Below are positions 27,261-36,929 of a stretch of DNA of 64,000 nt, piece by piece. The DNA is from Pseudomonadota bacterium (lineage in GTDB: Bacteria > Desulfobacterota > Desulfobacteria > Desulfobacterales > Desulfolunaceae). The notes beneath the pieces were generated by a model that searched no databases, had not been told where the DNA came from, and saw only the letters and a list, made by a program, of their open reading frames with translations. Both the position numbers and the translations under genes were made by a program. The DNA lies in the NCBI GenBank assembly GCA_018818835.1, contig JAHIRD010000141.1:130608-194607 (forward strand). The letters run 5' to 3'. Each line of letters opens with the position of its first letter. Positions within the stretch are counted from its first letter, which is position 1.

Positions 27261-29069
27261 CTACCAGGTCGTTGGTTCAGGCGGTGACACATTGTATGAA
27301 TAGGTCTGTCCCGGCCCGGACATCAGGGTCGTGAACAGTGAGTTGAACATACCGCATCCTGTCATGGGCGGAAAGGTTGTGGTGCCGGTGAATGTCAGAT
27401 TCCCGTCCCCAAGGGAAGAGATGGGCCCGTCAAAGTCGATGGGGAAATCGACCTGTGATTCGGTTTCACACCCAAAGGGGATCTGGATAAAGGATATTCC
27501 GGCAGTTTGAATTTTGATATTTGTGTAGGCATGACCATGAACGTGCAGCATGCCCTCATCATCCAGGGACACATCGCCGACCATGGGATCGGCGGGTGTG
27601 ATGGCCAGTTTTATTTTCAAGGGAATAATGGTCAGCCAGATTGAACTGTAAAATTCAGGAATCGACAGAGAACCGGTGATCTCATTGGTGGTCATATTTG
27701 TATCGGCTGAGAAGGTCGATTCTTCAGGCATTGCGATGGACTGATTCAGTGTTTTCAGGTGAACGGACGCGTCAAGGGGCCATTCATTCAGGGAGACGAT
27801 AAAGTCTCCGTCAAGGGGATTGGCCGTTGTAACAGGTCGTGGATTTGCGGGTTCACATGTGTCTGACAAACGGACACCTTTAAACCGGTCTTTGAGCCAG
27901 GATAATACATGGGGTGCAGCCTGGAACTGGGTGATGATGTGCTCGCCGGGGAATACTGCGAAGGAGGTGTTGACACCCAGGTCGCAATAGGCTTCTTTTA
28001 ACTTTAAGGCTTGCTCCAGGGGGATAAACTCATCGGCTGTGCCATGGTACAGATAAACGGGAGCCTCGATGGGGGTTCCTCCGAGTTTCTGGGATGTCAA
28101 TTGGTCGTAGACATAGGTATCAATGAGCTCCTCAAGTGAGGGGTTCCCGATGACCAGATCCGATAGCGGCAGATACATGAATTGGAACAGGGCTTCGAAA
28201 ACACACATATTTCGGGACTCGGCCAATGCCACCAGGCCTTGCTCATTTGCCATGGTGTCCAAGGGAATATCATCCGGATACTGAGACCACAAGCCCATGA
28301 CTACCTGAAGAAGAAACGATGAACCCATCAGGCCATCAATGTAATTCCCCACATCAATCAGGTCCGCAGGAACGCCACCGGCGGCCACACCGACCAGTTT
28401 AATATTCGGCATATAAGTGGGTTGCAATTGTCCTGCCCATGCGGCGGTCTGGCCACCCTGGGAAAAACCCCAGATACCCACTTTTGCATTTTTACTGAGG
28501 GGGGACGCGGGGATTTGGGTTGCCGCTTTGATGATGTCGAGAGCCGCATGACCCTGGGCTGTGCCGACCATATACGAAGGCATGGTTCCGGTGGTGTAAC
28601 CGGGATTATCCGTTACGAGTACCGCGTAACCGGCTTGAAGAATGGCCGCAATGTTCGCGTTCTCGTAATCGGTGCCCATTTCCATCTGGATAGAGGGTGC
28701 GCATATCTTACCAAGACCATGGGTACCCACAGCATAGGAAATGATTGGGCGAGGCTCCCATATGGACCAACGTGTGTTAGGGATCAGCACCGTACCGGTC
28801 ACGACGTTGGGCTCATCAATCCCGTCTGTCGAGTGGTACAGAACATTCCAGGCACTGGATTCCGGTGCATTGGGAATCGTAATGGATGCCTGGCGATACC
28901 AGATCAGATCACCATGACTCCCGGAAGGGAGCGGAGACGGAGGCGTGTAAAATTCATATCCGGAAGGGCCGGTCACAGGTGCGGCAGTGACCGATATCCC
29001 GGAGGACACTGTTACGATTGCAGCCACAAGAAGCAGAAGCAATGGTTTACACATTAGCAGTCGGTTCAT
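27261..29069 (-). CDS. secreted lipase/esterase (secretory lipase family)
   Basis: A 602-residue exported hydrolase with a signal peptide (about 1-29, LLLLLVAAIVTVSSG). The alpha/beta-hydrolase part covers about 35-390, with nucleophile elbow GFSQGG, acid in HGTADEFIP and histidine in FPGEHIITQ. The sequence style (TGTVLIPN, NPGYTTGTMPSYM) matches the secretory lipase family known from fungi and actinobacteria. Residues about 420-600 are a beta-rich region I do not recognise. The start at 29069 has AAAGGAG upstream. Likely role: extracellular or periplasmic ester hydrolysis. Confidence 0.85.
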   Translation of the reverse strand: MNRLLMCKPLLLLLVAAIVTVSSGISVTAAPVTGPSGYEFYTPPSPLPSGSHGDLIWYRQASITIPNAPESSAWNVLYHSTDGIDEPNVVTGTVLIPNTRWSIWEPRPIISYAVGTHGLGKICAPSIQMEMGTDYENANIAAILQAGYAVLVTDNPGYTTGTMPSYMVGTAQGHAALDIIKAATQIPASPLSKNAKVGIWGFSQGGQTAAWAGQLQPTYMPNIKLVGVAAGGVPADLIDVGNYIDGLMGSSFLLQVVMGLWSQYPDDIPLDTMANEQGLVALAESRNMCVFEALFQFMYLPLSDLVIGNPSLEELIDTYVYDQLTSQKLGGTPIEAPVYLYHGTADEFIPLEQALKLKEAYCDLGVNTSFAVFPGEHIITQFQAAPHVLSWLKDRFKGVRLSDTCEPANPRPVTTANPLDGDFIVSLNEWPLDASVHLKTLNQSIAMPEESTFSADTNMTTNEITGSLSIPEFYSSIWLTIIPLKIKLAITPADPMVGDVSLDDEGMLHVHGHAYTNIKIQTAGISFIQIPFGCETESQVDFPIDFDGPISSLGDGNLTFTGTTTFPPMTGCGMFNSLFTTLMSGPGQTYSYNVSPPEPTTW

Positions 29070-29791
29070 GGGTACTCCTTTCATTCATTTGGTTTGGTTG
29101 CATTTAAGGGTGTGTCCATCCAAGAAGTCTAACTCTGCATATCTGAACATAAGCGTATATGCGTGTGGGTGGACACCGTATGCGACAGTGAACGTTTGTT
29201 TTTACTTTTAGGATGTAAAAAGTTTACCGTCTGGCCAAAAAAATATTTTTTTATTTTGGCCACAATTTGTCTCAAAAAAAATAGATTGATCTTTTCTTGT
29301 CCGAAAAACAGACATTTTGATGGAGGGGGGGGGACTCATTATCTGCGCATTGATTAATTATAACATTAAATTCAGCATATTATATTGCGCAATGGGCTTG
29401 ATTTATTTGTTTTTGGTTTAGCCAAATGGGGAGCTATCCTTTTTTCGTCCCTTGGATTTATAGAGTATTATGTTGGAATGCAGTGATGATGTATGGCGGT
29501 TAACTATCTTAAATTGTTAAATGAAATTGTTGGAGTGCTTCATTTGACCATGTGTGGCAATTTGTTAAGGCATGGGGGGGCTTAATTGGATGATTGTTTC
29601 TTAACTAGGATTCTGATTATACAGGTGAAGGTAAGGGCCAGCAAAACAATAGAACGGTGATTGAAAAATCAGGACGTATACGTTAGGATACATGAAATGA
29701 ATAAAAAATTATAGAAAGTCCAGGTCTTTTTCCAAGAGATAAAAGATTCTGGCCATGACGGATAGGGGCACACGACCCTGGGGAGGAGACT
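29070..29791. other. 722-base divergent intergenic region with one inverted repeat
   Basis: TGGCCAAAA (29232-29240) pairs exactly with TTTTGGCCA (29254-29262), upstream of the lipase gene; it could be an operator or a terminator hairpin. A run of nine G lies near 29326. Base composition is AT-rich and no coding frame is convincing. No thiamine riboswitch was seen before the genes at 29792 and 30661. Confidence 0.5.
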
Positions 29792-30658
29792 GTGAGAAAA
29801 GGATTTATAGGTTTGGGACATCTGGGAAAGGCCATGGCAACCCGCCTTATTGACTGCGGCCATGAACTGGGTGTCTACAACAGGACACCTGAAAAAGCCA
29901 GGGATCTGAAGGCGGTGGTTTTTGATTCACCCCGGTACCTGGCAGAACATTCGGATCTGATATGCATCTGCCTTTCGGACAGCCGGGCCGTGATGAGCCT
30001 GTTTGACGGTCCTGATGGGTTTATGTCCCTTGATATTTGCGGTAAAATCATGGTGGATTTCTCCACCCACCAGCACAGCCAGGTGGAAAAGATCTATGCC
30101 CTGTTTAAGCAACAGGGTGCCTTGTACCTGGAATGTCCGGTGCTGGGCAGCGTGGTTCCGGCCCTCCAGGGAAACCTTACCCTGGTTGCGGGAGGTGATG
30201 CCAAGGCCTTTGAAAAGGCTAAATCTCTGCTTTCTGACCTTTCACAGACCCTGTTTTTTCTGGATAAACCCGGCCAGGCCACAACCATCAAGCTTCTGAA
30301 TAACATGATTTTGGCCAGTCTGATGATCAGCCTGACCGAAGCCCTTGCGTTTGGCGAATCGTCGGGGATGGGTAAAGACACGATTCTTGATATCCTGTCC
30401 CAGGGGGCTGGCGGCTCGATTATTTTAAACGCTAAGAAAAACAAGCTGCTCACCGAAGATTTTACCGCTCATTTTTCAAATGCATTGCTGTACAAGGATC
30501 TGACCTGTGCCCGGGACATGGCCCAGGATTTGGGCAAAATTCTTTTTTCCAATGATTTCGCCCGTGACATCTATGCAAAAACCTTTGAAAAGGGCCATGA
30601 AGATGACGATTTTTCAGGAATCTACAAGCTTTTCAAAGAATCAAAGGAAGGTGTTTGA
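29792..30658 (+). CDS. NAD(P)-dependent beta-hydroxyacid dehydrogenase
   Basis: A 288-residue enzyme of the 3-hydroxyisobutyrate dehydrogenase/glyoxylate reductase family. It shows the Rossmann motif GLGHLGKAMA (residues 7-16), the substrate motif VDFSTHQHSQVEKI (the usual T-x-x-P is altered to TxxHS), and the catalytic lysine in IKLLNNM. Oxidation of a short beta-hydroxy acid or reduction of a semialdehyde is expected; the exact substrate is unknown. It begins with GTG, with GGGGAGGAG upstream, and overlaps the region of the thiM start. Confidence 0.87.
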   Translation: MRKGFIGLGHLGKAMATRLIDCGHELGVYNRTPEKARDLKAVVFDSPRYLAEHSDLICICLSDSRAVMSLFDGPDGFMSLDICGKIMVDFSTHQHSQVEKIYALFKQQGALYLECPVLGSVVPALQGNLTLVAGGDAKAFEKAKSLLSDLSQTLFFLDKPGQATTIKLLNNMILASLMISLTEALAFGESSGMGKDTILDILSQGAGGSIILNAKKNKLLTEDFTAHFSNALLYKDLTCARDMAQDLGKILFSNDFARDIYAKTFEKGHEDDDFSGIYKLFKESKEGV

Positions 30659-30660
30659 AC

Positions 30661-31470
30661 ATGGACATAATAACACACACACGGACCTGTCTTGCCAAAA
30701 TCAAAAAAACATCTCCCCTGATCCATAACATCACCAATTTTGTGGTCATGAATTCATCGGCCAATATTCTTCTTGCCCTGGGTGCCTCCCCAGTCATGGC
30801 CCATGCCAAGGAAGAGGTCAACGATATGGCCGCCCTGGCAGGTGCCTTGGTTTTAAATATCGGCACCCTCCAGGAAGACTGGGTGGATGCCATGATCCGC
30901 GCGGGAAAAGCTGCCAATGAAAAGAAAATCCCGGTGATCCTTGACCCTGTGGGGGCAGGAGCCACATCATTTCGGACCCTTTCTGTGAAACGGATCATGG
31001 ATGAATGTAAGGTTTCCGTTCTCCGGGGCAATGCCTCGGAAATTTTGTCTCTGGTTGACAGTTCAGTGAAAACAAAAGGCGTGGACTCATCCATAGGGCT
31101 TACGGATAATATGGTGGAAACATTTTCCCATCTGGCGTCTCAGAACAAGATGGTTGTGGCTGTATCCGGCGAGGTTGATTGTATTACCGATGGCACACAG
31201 GTGTTCCGGGTGAAAAACGGACATCCCCTGATGACGAGGGTCACCGGAATCGGTTGCGGTCTTTCAGCTGTGGTTGGGGCCTTCTGTGCCGTGATGCCCG
31301 AGGATTTGGCCTGCACAACGGCCGCTGCATTAGGATTCTACGGGCTTTGCGGCGAAGTGGCCGCCCGGATAAACGACAAACCCGGTAGCTTCTACACTGC
31401 TTTTGTTGATTGTCTTTATACGGTAGGCCCAGGTGATATCCAGAACTGCCTTCGGGTATATAACGATTAA
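30661..31470 (+). CDS. thiM: hydroxyethylthiazole kinase
   Basis: A 269-residue salvage enzyme that phosphorylates 4-methyl-5-(2-hydroxyethyl)thiazole with ATP for thiamine synthesis. Clear ThiM motifs: SPLIHNITNFVVMNSSAN, LALGASPVM, LDPVGAGAT and the anion-hole region TRVTGIGCGLSAVVGAF. The ATG at 30661 directly follows the stop of the dehydrogenase gene (TGA at 30656-30658). No other thiamine gene is nearby, so it works as a lone salvage step. It fits with the thiamine-diphosphate-dependent oxidoreductase at 6.7 kb only in a general way. Confidence 0.95.
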   Translation: MDIITHTRTCLAKIKKTSPLIHNITNFVVMNSSANILLALGASPVMAHAKEEVNDMAALAGALVLNIGTLQEDWVDAMIRAGKAANEKKIPVILDPVGAGATSFRTLSVKRIMDECKVSVLRGNASEILSLVDSSVKTKGVDSSIGLTDNMVETFSHLASQNKMVVAVSGEVDCITDGTQVFRVKNGHPLMTRVTGIGCGLSAVVGAFCAVMPEDLACTTAAALGFYGLCGEVAARINDKPGSFYTAFVDCLYTVGPGDIQNCLRVYND

Positions 31471-31480
31471 GGAGAACCAG

Positions 31481-32134
31481 ATGACCATTCGGGCACAGTT
31501 CCTTCTTTTTATGATATTCCCCCTGATGACCATGGCATGTGCCGGACACCTGGTCCACGTGAAAGGCGTTGGTCACGATTCTTTACACAGCGGGGTTGCT
31601 CCGGGTTCGAATATCTATGTCCTTGAAAGCAATAAAATGGAAAAAAAGGATATGTACAAACACGTCACTGTGTTGAAGGATGTGCACCGGATGCTTAAGC
31701 AAAAAGGCTTTAATCCCAGCGATATCAGCGATGCCGATTATTATATGGTTCTGGGTTACGGGATCGGGCCAGCCCGCAAAATGCCGGAAGAAATCTCCCT
31801 GGTAACCACCTACGCCTCGTTTGGCGATATCACCGTGGCCAATCCCCAATTTTCATCGCCCACGGTCCAGCCCACCAATCCGGTTCCCATGTCCGGTTCC
31901 CATGTCAGGATTGTGTACGACATATGGATGACCTGCAAACTCATCGATGCAAAAAAATACAAAGAAAACAAAACCATGGACGACATCTGGACAGGCCGGG
32001 CATGGATCAGTGAAAACCACCTGTCAACCTATGAAAATGCCGTTGAAGCCATGCTTCCTTTACTGCTGGATTGTCTTGGGAAAACCGCCGACATCGAAAA
32101 AATGGTCAAAGGAAAAGACTATTATCTGAAATAA
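31481..32134 (+). CDS. hypothetical lipoprotein
   Basis: Not assigned to a family. It has 217 residues with a lipoprotein signal (FLLFMIFPLMTMAC, cysteine at about residue 20) and a soluble part that reads like outer-membrane-anchored proteins of unknown role. The start at 31481 has AAGGAGAACC upstream. It follows thiM by 10 bp. Four tandem 9-bp repeats start 15 bases after its stop. Confidence 0.78.
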   Translation: MTIRAQFLLFMIFPLMTMACAGHLVHVKGVGHDSLHSGVAPGSNIYVLESNKMEKKDMYKHVTVLKDVHRMLKQKGFNPSDISDADYYMVLGYGIGPARKMPEEISLVTTYASFGDITVANPQFSSPTVQPTNPVPMSGSHVRIVYDIWMTCKLIDAKKYKENKTMDDIWTGRAWISENHLSTYENAVEAMLPLLLDCLGKTADIEKMVKGKDYYLK

Positions 32135-32149
32135 CAACCCTCTGCACCC

Positions 32150-32185
32150 CATCCCATAAGTCCCATAGGTCCTATACGTCCCATA
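32150..32185 (-). repeat. four tandem 9-bp repeats
   Basis: On the reverse strand the units read TATGGGACG, TATAGGACC, TATGGGACT and TATGGGATG in exact 9-bp register. On the plus strand the array is followed by CCC and seven T. It belongs to the same family as the arrays at 6326 and 52590. Confidence 0.75.
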
Positions 32186-32289
32186 CCCTTTTTTTGTTTC
32201 AGCTTTGCAGCCCGAAGCTCTTGATTTGCTGAGTACCCTGAAAAAAAATCGATGGATGGCTATGGAAAAAGGTCCATAGGCAAGGCATG

Positions 32290-32347
32290 GTGTTTGGCCG
32301 GGCGTGAAGGCATACTTTGCTCGTATGTCGAACGTCCGGCCAAACAC
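32290..32347. repeat. structured element: 12-bp inverted repeat enclosing a second hairpin
   Basis: GTGTTTGGCCGG (32290-32301) pairs exactly with CCGGCCAAACAC (32336-32347). Inside, CATAC (32311-32315) pairs with GTATG (32323-32327). The element lies 34 bases past the stop of the FadL gene and could end its transcript or be a mobile palindromic repeat. Confidence 0.7.
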
Positions 32348-32381
32348 TATAACGCCGCATATGGGACTTTTTACGACGCCA

Positions 32382-33860
32382 TCAGAAATTGTATGTCAGA
32401 GACATACCATAGCCCATCAGATACCCGCCGGCAGAAGTCTCAACCGTGTATCCTGTCAGGCCCGGAGCATTATAAGGATCGTTTATGTTGTCGCTTTCTC
32501 CACCGATGATGCGTTTTGTTTCAGCATAGGCAAACTGAACCGAGGTATCCAGGGTCCATTGACCGAAATTGAAACCGGCACCAATGGAATAGGTTTTACG
32601 GTCAGCATCTGGCCACATGATATCAAACGTATCATCGGGAACAGGAGATGGATCATAGAAATAACCACTTCTGAGAGTCAGTAAATCGTTTACTGTCCAT
32701 TCAACACCAAGGCGGATTTGGTTGGTATCGCTCCAGTCTCTCTCCAGTGTTTCAGAAGGAAGAATGCCCAGAAGGGGAGATGAAAATTCAGTGACCTGGG
32801 TGCTGTTGATGCTCCATTTGGTCCAGACCACGTCCATTTCCACAGATACATTGGAGACGGGTTTGATCATGACGCCCACCTGGACCTGCTCGGGGTGATC
32901 ATAGGACATATCCGCTGTGGTTACCTTCACACCGTTGATGGTGACATCACCGGAAAAATCAGCTTCTGCACGCCCCCTGTAAGTCAAACCAAGGGAGACC
33001 TGATCCGTCGGGGTATAAAGAAAACCTAAATTAGCTGAATAGTTGAACGAATCTTCCAGTTCCAGTTCAAGGCGTGATCCGTTGACCGCATGGGTTAGAG
33101 CAAGGCCTGTATATGATGCGGCGCCCTGGGTCGCTGCGGCAGTCGCCACGGCTTCAGGTTGAGACAATGTGTTCAAATAATAATCGTAAACCCGGGTGTA
33201 TGCTGTTGCTGCATTGTCAGGTGTATAGGTGTCCAGGCCTGTAAATAGGGCATTGGCCTGTGAGGGAGCCACCGGGTAATTCAGGATTTTTTCAGCGCCG
33301 GATTTGGATTTACCCAGGGGCACACCCACACCGACCGAGAATTTATCATTGACTTTGTATGACAGGGTAGGCGTGACTGTTTCACGGACATAGTAAGAAT
33401 GAAACCAGTTGTAAGCACCGGGATTCACCGCAGGGTTTTTGTCCCATTCCACATCAAGACCAAAGGGAACATAGGCTGCCACACCAAAAGCCAGATTCGA
33501 GGTGATGGGCTGGGCATAGCCCAGAAAGGGAACATACAGATTGTCCGAGGCGTCTTTGATGCTGGTTGGCCCCATATCCGGTAGAGTCGTCCCAGAGAGT
33601 GTTTTGCCACCGGTGACAGTGTACCCGCTGAACTCCAGGTTGGGATCCGCCATTTGGATGGCCATGGACAACTGGCCGCCTTTGAGCTGGGACAAGGCTG
33701 CCGGGTTGTAATAAATGGAATAGACATCACCGGACGACGCACTGACCGCTCCACCCAGTGCCGTGGCCCGTGGGCCGATGCCAAAGGTGTCAACGCTGGC
33801 AGCAAAGGCATTCGTTCCCACAAAAACAGACAGGATCACACCCAAAATGATTTTTTTCAT
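32382..33860 (-). CDS. FadL/TodX-family outer membrane transport protein
   Basis: A 492-residue outer-membrane beta-barrel with a signal peptide (KKIILGVILSVFVGTNAFA). The N-terminal hatch reads SVDTFGIGPRATALGGAVSASSGDVYSIYYNPAAL, the classic FadL/TodX NPA-type motif, and the chain ends in an aromatic residue (LTYNF). The family lets long-chain fatty acids or hydrophobic aromatics cross the outer membrane. The start at 33860 has GGGGGAG upstream. A single gene. Confidence 0.93.
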   Translation of the reverse strand: MKKIILGVILSVFVGTNAFAASVDTFGIGPRATALGGAVSASSGDVYSIYYNPAALSQLKGGQLSMAIQMADPNLEFSGYTVTGGKTLSGTTLPDMGPTSIKDASDNLYVPFLGYAQPITSNLAFGVAAYVPFGLDVEWDKNPAVNPGAYNWFHSYYVRETVTPTLSYKVNDKFSVGVGVPLGKSKSGAEKILNYPVAPSQANALFTGLDTYTPDNAATAYTRVYDYYLNTLSQPEAVATAAATQGAASYTGLALTHAVNGSRLELELEDSFNYSANLGFLYTPTDQVSLGLTYRGRAEADFSGDVTINGVKVTTADMSYDHPEQVQVGVMIKPVSNVSVEMDVVWTKWSINSTQVTEFSSPLLGILPSETLERDWSDTNQIRLGVEWTVNDLLTLRSGYFYDPSPVPDDTFDIMWPDADRKTYSIGAGFNFGQWTLDTSVQFAYAETKRIIGGESDNINDPYNAPGLTGYTVETSAGGYLMGYGMSLTYNF

Positions 33861-34626
33861 TGATTTCTCCCCCTTCATTGAGAACAGGGCAATTTTATAT
33901 AAGGACCCTGTTCAAAAAAATTATAACAAACCCATTGCGATGCAGTAACGCAATGGGAAAACCCCCGCTACATGTGAAGGCATCACCCCCGATACCTGAT
34001 TTGATAACTGACCTGACAACTCACATGCCAACAATCAGACTCATCCTTATTCGAATGAGCATCATCATGATTTTCATTGGTTCGTATGAAAAACACGGGT
34101 TATAATTATCATTCAACAAGTAAAAAAACAATTAATTTGTAGCATAAACAAAGGTAATCATTGAGTTTTCCAATTTACTATAACGTATGATAGGTGGATA
34201 AAGAAACAGCGTTTATGCATGCGGATATTATTCTGTCTCAGCCGATATTTATGTGTTGACGAGTCCTACACTGCAGGAATACCCCTATAAACAAAGGGCA
34301 AGCAAAGTGTGAGAGTAAATTTTTATGAATAGTTATATTCCGTAGAAAAACACTGCTTGCTTATAAGGATATAAAAGGAAGGGTAATTAAAACGGGGACA
34401 GGCCACTGCTTCAATAGTGAGAACTATCCATGTCCTCAATCATACATGGCCCGGATCCTATTACGGATGCTGGGATCCGGGAAACGTATGCTGGTTAATA
34501 ATTGACAATTAAGGTGGTTGAAAAAATGGTGTCGGTCCTTTCAAGGGTAACAAGGTGCAATGTAAAAATCGGGAATGCCTATATTTTTTTTAAGTTTGTA
34601 TATGGGCTCTATTGAGTGCTTACATT
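33861..34626. other. 766-base intergenic region with two inverted repeats
   Basis: CCCATTGCG (33931-33939) pairs exactly with CGCAATGGG (33949-33957), about 75 bp upstream of the FadL start, a plausible operator. A second element spans 34441-34490 (listed separately). The rest is AT-rich with no convincing gene. Confidence 0.5.
34441..34490. repeat. bipartite perfect inverted repeat
   Basis: CATAC-N4-CCCGGATCC (34441-34458) pairs with GGATCCGGG-N4-GTATG (34473-34490) across a 14-base loop, giving two perfect stems separated by a symmetric 4 x 4 internal loop. Confidence 0.65.
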
Positions 34627-35619
34627 TTAAAGTTTAACCATCAGTTTACCCATATTGCCTCCGGTGAACAGTAAATTAATACCGTCTATGGCACTTTCCA
34701 GGCCTTCCAGTACATGTGCGCGGTATTTGATTTTGCCTTGCAGCAGGTATGTTGCAACATTGTTTGAAAGTTCCGGAAATTTATCCCAGTAATCAGGCAT
34801 GGTAAATCCCTGAATTCGTAAACGTTTTCGAACAATATTAACCCAGCTTGGGCCGGGTGAGGGTTTGTCCGAATTGTACTCGGAAATGACACCGCACACC
34901 ACAATTCGGCCATGGGCATTCATGAGATTAAATGCCGCCTGCTGAATCGGGCCGCCTGTATTTTCAAAAAAAATATCAATTCCATCCGGGGCGGCTTTTA
35001 AAAGATCTTTGAACAGACGGTTAGATTTATAATTCACGGCTGCATCAAAACCCAGCTCGTCCTTGAGCCAGCGGCATTTTTCTTCAGATCCGGCTGAGCC
35101 GATGACCCTCAAACCTTCCGCTTTGGCGATTTGGCCCACAATCGTTCCCACAGATCCTGCTGCACCGGACACAAGCAGCGTCTCGCCTGCTTTAGGTTTT
35201 CCGATATTCATCAGGCCCTGATAGGCCGTCACCCCCGGCAGGGCTAAAACGCACAGGACAGCTTCCGGTTCAATTCCTTTGGGTAATGGCTGGAGGCCCT
35301 GTCCCTGGCTGACTGAATATTCGGTCCATCCGAACATGCCGCTGACCCGTGTTCCTTTCGGAAAATTTTCGTTGAGTGATTCGACAACGTCTCCAACGCC
35401 GCTGGATCGCATGATTTCACCCAGTTCAACCGGAGGGATATAGCTGCCCCTGTCTGCATTCATCCATCCGCGCATGGCAGGATCAAGGGACATATGGGTT
35501 TGTTTGATCAGGATGTCACCTTCTTTTAAAAGGGGTGTTTCAAGGGTTACCACGTTAAATATATCCGCCGTGATAGCCGTTTCAGGTCTCTTAACCAGTA
35601 GGACTGCTTTGTATTTCAT
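34627..35619 (-). CDS. CurA-like NADP-dependent oxidoreductase (medium-chain reductase, zinc-free branch)
   Basis: A 330-residue medium-chain dehydrogenase/reductase. Seen: the N-terminal SLDPAMRGWMNADRGSYIPPVELGEIMRS segment typical of the prostaglandin/leukotriene reductase branch and the nucleotide motif SGAAGSVGTIVGQIAK. Zinc ligands are not apparent. The branch reduces alkenals and enones with NADPH, as in curcumin reductase CurA. It lies 12 bp after the ATPase gene stop, possibly in one transcript. Confidence 0.9.
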   Translation of the reverse strand: MKYKAVLLVKRPETAITADIFNVVTLETPLLKEGDILIKQTHMSLDPAMRGWMNADRGSYIPPVELGEIMRSSGVGDVVESLNENFPKGTRVSGMFGWTEYSVSQGQGLQPLPKGIEPEAVLCVLALPGVTAYQGLMNIGKPKAGETLLVSGAAGSVGTIVGQIAKAEGLRVIGSAGSEEKCRWLKDELGFDAAVNYKSNRLFKDLLKAAPDGIDIFFENTGGPIQQAAFNLMNAHGRIVVCGVISEYNSDKPSPGPSWVNIVRKRLRIQGFTMPDYWDKFPELSNNVATYLLQGKIKYRAHVLEGLESAIDGINLLFTGGNMGKLMVKL

Positions 35620-35631
35620 TTTAAACCTCCA

Positions 35632-36846
35632 TTAATATAGAAATCCAAATAACCACAGGGGGATTTTATTCTTAAACCCCACTTCGATATCATCGGCCAC
35701 GACAAAACTATTTTCCACACCGCTGATCTGCTGAAATACTTTGTTCTTTCCCCCAATTTCAAAGGTATAGTGCGAATTGACGATAAAATCAGCTTTGCCG
35801 GATAGCTCGACACAGTGTTCAACCAATGAGGGATGAGAACTGTGAGCGTTTTTTAATTGGTTAACAAAGAAAAGCTCTCTCATGGACCCTGTATTTGCCT
35901 GATCAGCTATGGCATACATCAGGTTGCTGTTTTCCAGGAAAATTTTATCGGGTTTAGTGAGAATGTCATATCCCCTGCCTTTCGACCGCACCAGGTTCAA
36001 TAATTTTGCGTCCTGAAGCCGCTCCAGGTATTCATATAAGGTGGGCCGTGATATCTGTGTTGCCTCAGAAAGTTTGGCGATATTGGGAGTAAATGGAACG
36101 CTGATGGACAAAAGATAAAGGAGTTTCTTGATTTTGGATATCTGCCTGGGTTCGATTCGGTTGACAAGGGGCAGATCAACCTCGAGTATATGATTGATGA
36201 CCTCGCGGACTTTGAGCATGTAATAGGATTCGCCTTCAAGAAAAAAAGGATAATATCCTTCCTTAAGATAATCTCTGAAATGCCTGAGGACTTTTATGCC
36301 CTTGCTTATATCTCCGGCGATTTGCTGATGTTTTTCAATGATTTCTTCAAGTGAAAATGCATTGAAATCCGTTTTTAACGTAAAGTTGACATATTCACGT
36401 AATGAAAGACCATTGAGGTTGTATATGATCGCCCTCCTGCTTAAATCCGCTTTCTGTTTTGTGATTTGTAACAAGCTGGAACCGGAAAAGACGATTTTCA
36501 AGTCTGGAAAGGAATCGTATAATGATTTGATATGGACCGACCAGTCAGGATATTTATGAATTTCATCCACGAGAAGTATTTCACCTCCCATGTTATGAAA
36601 ATCCCTGGCAAATTCAAAAAGATTATGGGCTTGGAAATAAGGGCTGTCGACTGAAATATAAAGAGCTTTGTCATTACCGGAATAATGCTCCTTTATGTGC
36701 TGGAGCATTAAAGTTGTTTTTCCTGTGCCCCTGGCTCCCAGAATGCCAAAGCAACGCAAATCCCAATCAATTGAATCATAGATGTAACGCTTTGTCGCAC
36801 TGATCGATTCAATCATGCGGAGCTGCTCACGTATAAAATTTTCCAT
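35632..36846 (-). CDS. AAA-type ATPase with DUF4143 domain
   Basis: A 404-residue protein: AAA_14-type ATP-binding domain (about 20-170) with Walker A GARGTGKT and Walker B ILLVDEIHKY, a winged-helix-like middle (SEATQISRPTLYEYLERLQDAKL) and a C-terminal DUF4143 nuclease-like fold (CVELSGKADFIVN, YTFEIGGKNK). Such proteins are common in variable genome regions with no clear role. The start at 36846 is preferred over an ATG at 36882 because an 18-bp palindrome overlaps the latter. The acidic D and E-x-K residues of a restriction-like fold are visible near the end. Confidence 0.85.
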   Translation of the reverse strand: MENFIREQLRMIESISATKRYIYDSIDWDLRCFGILGARGTGKTTLMLQHIKEHYSGNDKALYISVDSPYFQAHNLFEFARDFHNMGGEILLVDEIHKYPDWSVHIKSLYDSFPDLKIVFSGSSLLQITKQKADLSRRAIIYNLNGLSLREYVNFTLKTDFNAFSLEEIIEKHQQIAGDISKGIKVLRHFRDYLKEGYYPFFLEGESYYMLKVREVINHILEVDLPLVNRIEPRQISKIKKLLYLLSISVPFTPNIAKLSEATQISRPTLYEYLERLQDAKLLNLVRSKGRGYDILTKPDKIFLENSNLMYAIADQANTGSMRELFFVNQLKNAHSSHPSLVEHCVELSGKADFIVNSHYTFEIGGKNKVFQQISGVENSFVVADDIEVGFKNKIPLWLFGFLY

Positions 36847-36870
36847 TGCCAGCCCTTTTATTGTCAGTGA

Positions 36871-36921
36871 TGCAAAATACATATTACACTATTATGCTAA
36901 TAATGTAAAATACATTTTACA
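36871..36921. promoter_or_regulatory. two copies of an 18-bp palindromic operator-like motif
   Basis: TGCAAAATACATATTACA (36871-36888) and TGTAAAATACATTTTACA (36904-36921) match at 16 of 18 positions and start 33 bp apart, about three helix turns. They lie directly upstream of the AAA/DUF4143 gene and look like sites for a dimeric repressor. Confidence 0.6.
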
Positions 36922-36929
36922 AATATGAT

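Noticed and set aside
29070-29791. thiamine riboswitch upstream of the thiM transcript
   Set aside because: No match to the conserved CUGAGA and ACCUGAUC-type elements.
32290-32347. integron attC site
   Set aside because: The symmetrical stem is suggestive, but the RYYYAAC and GTTRRRY core sites and an integrase are absent.
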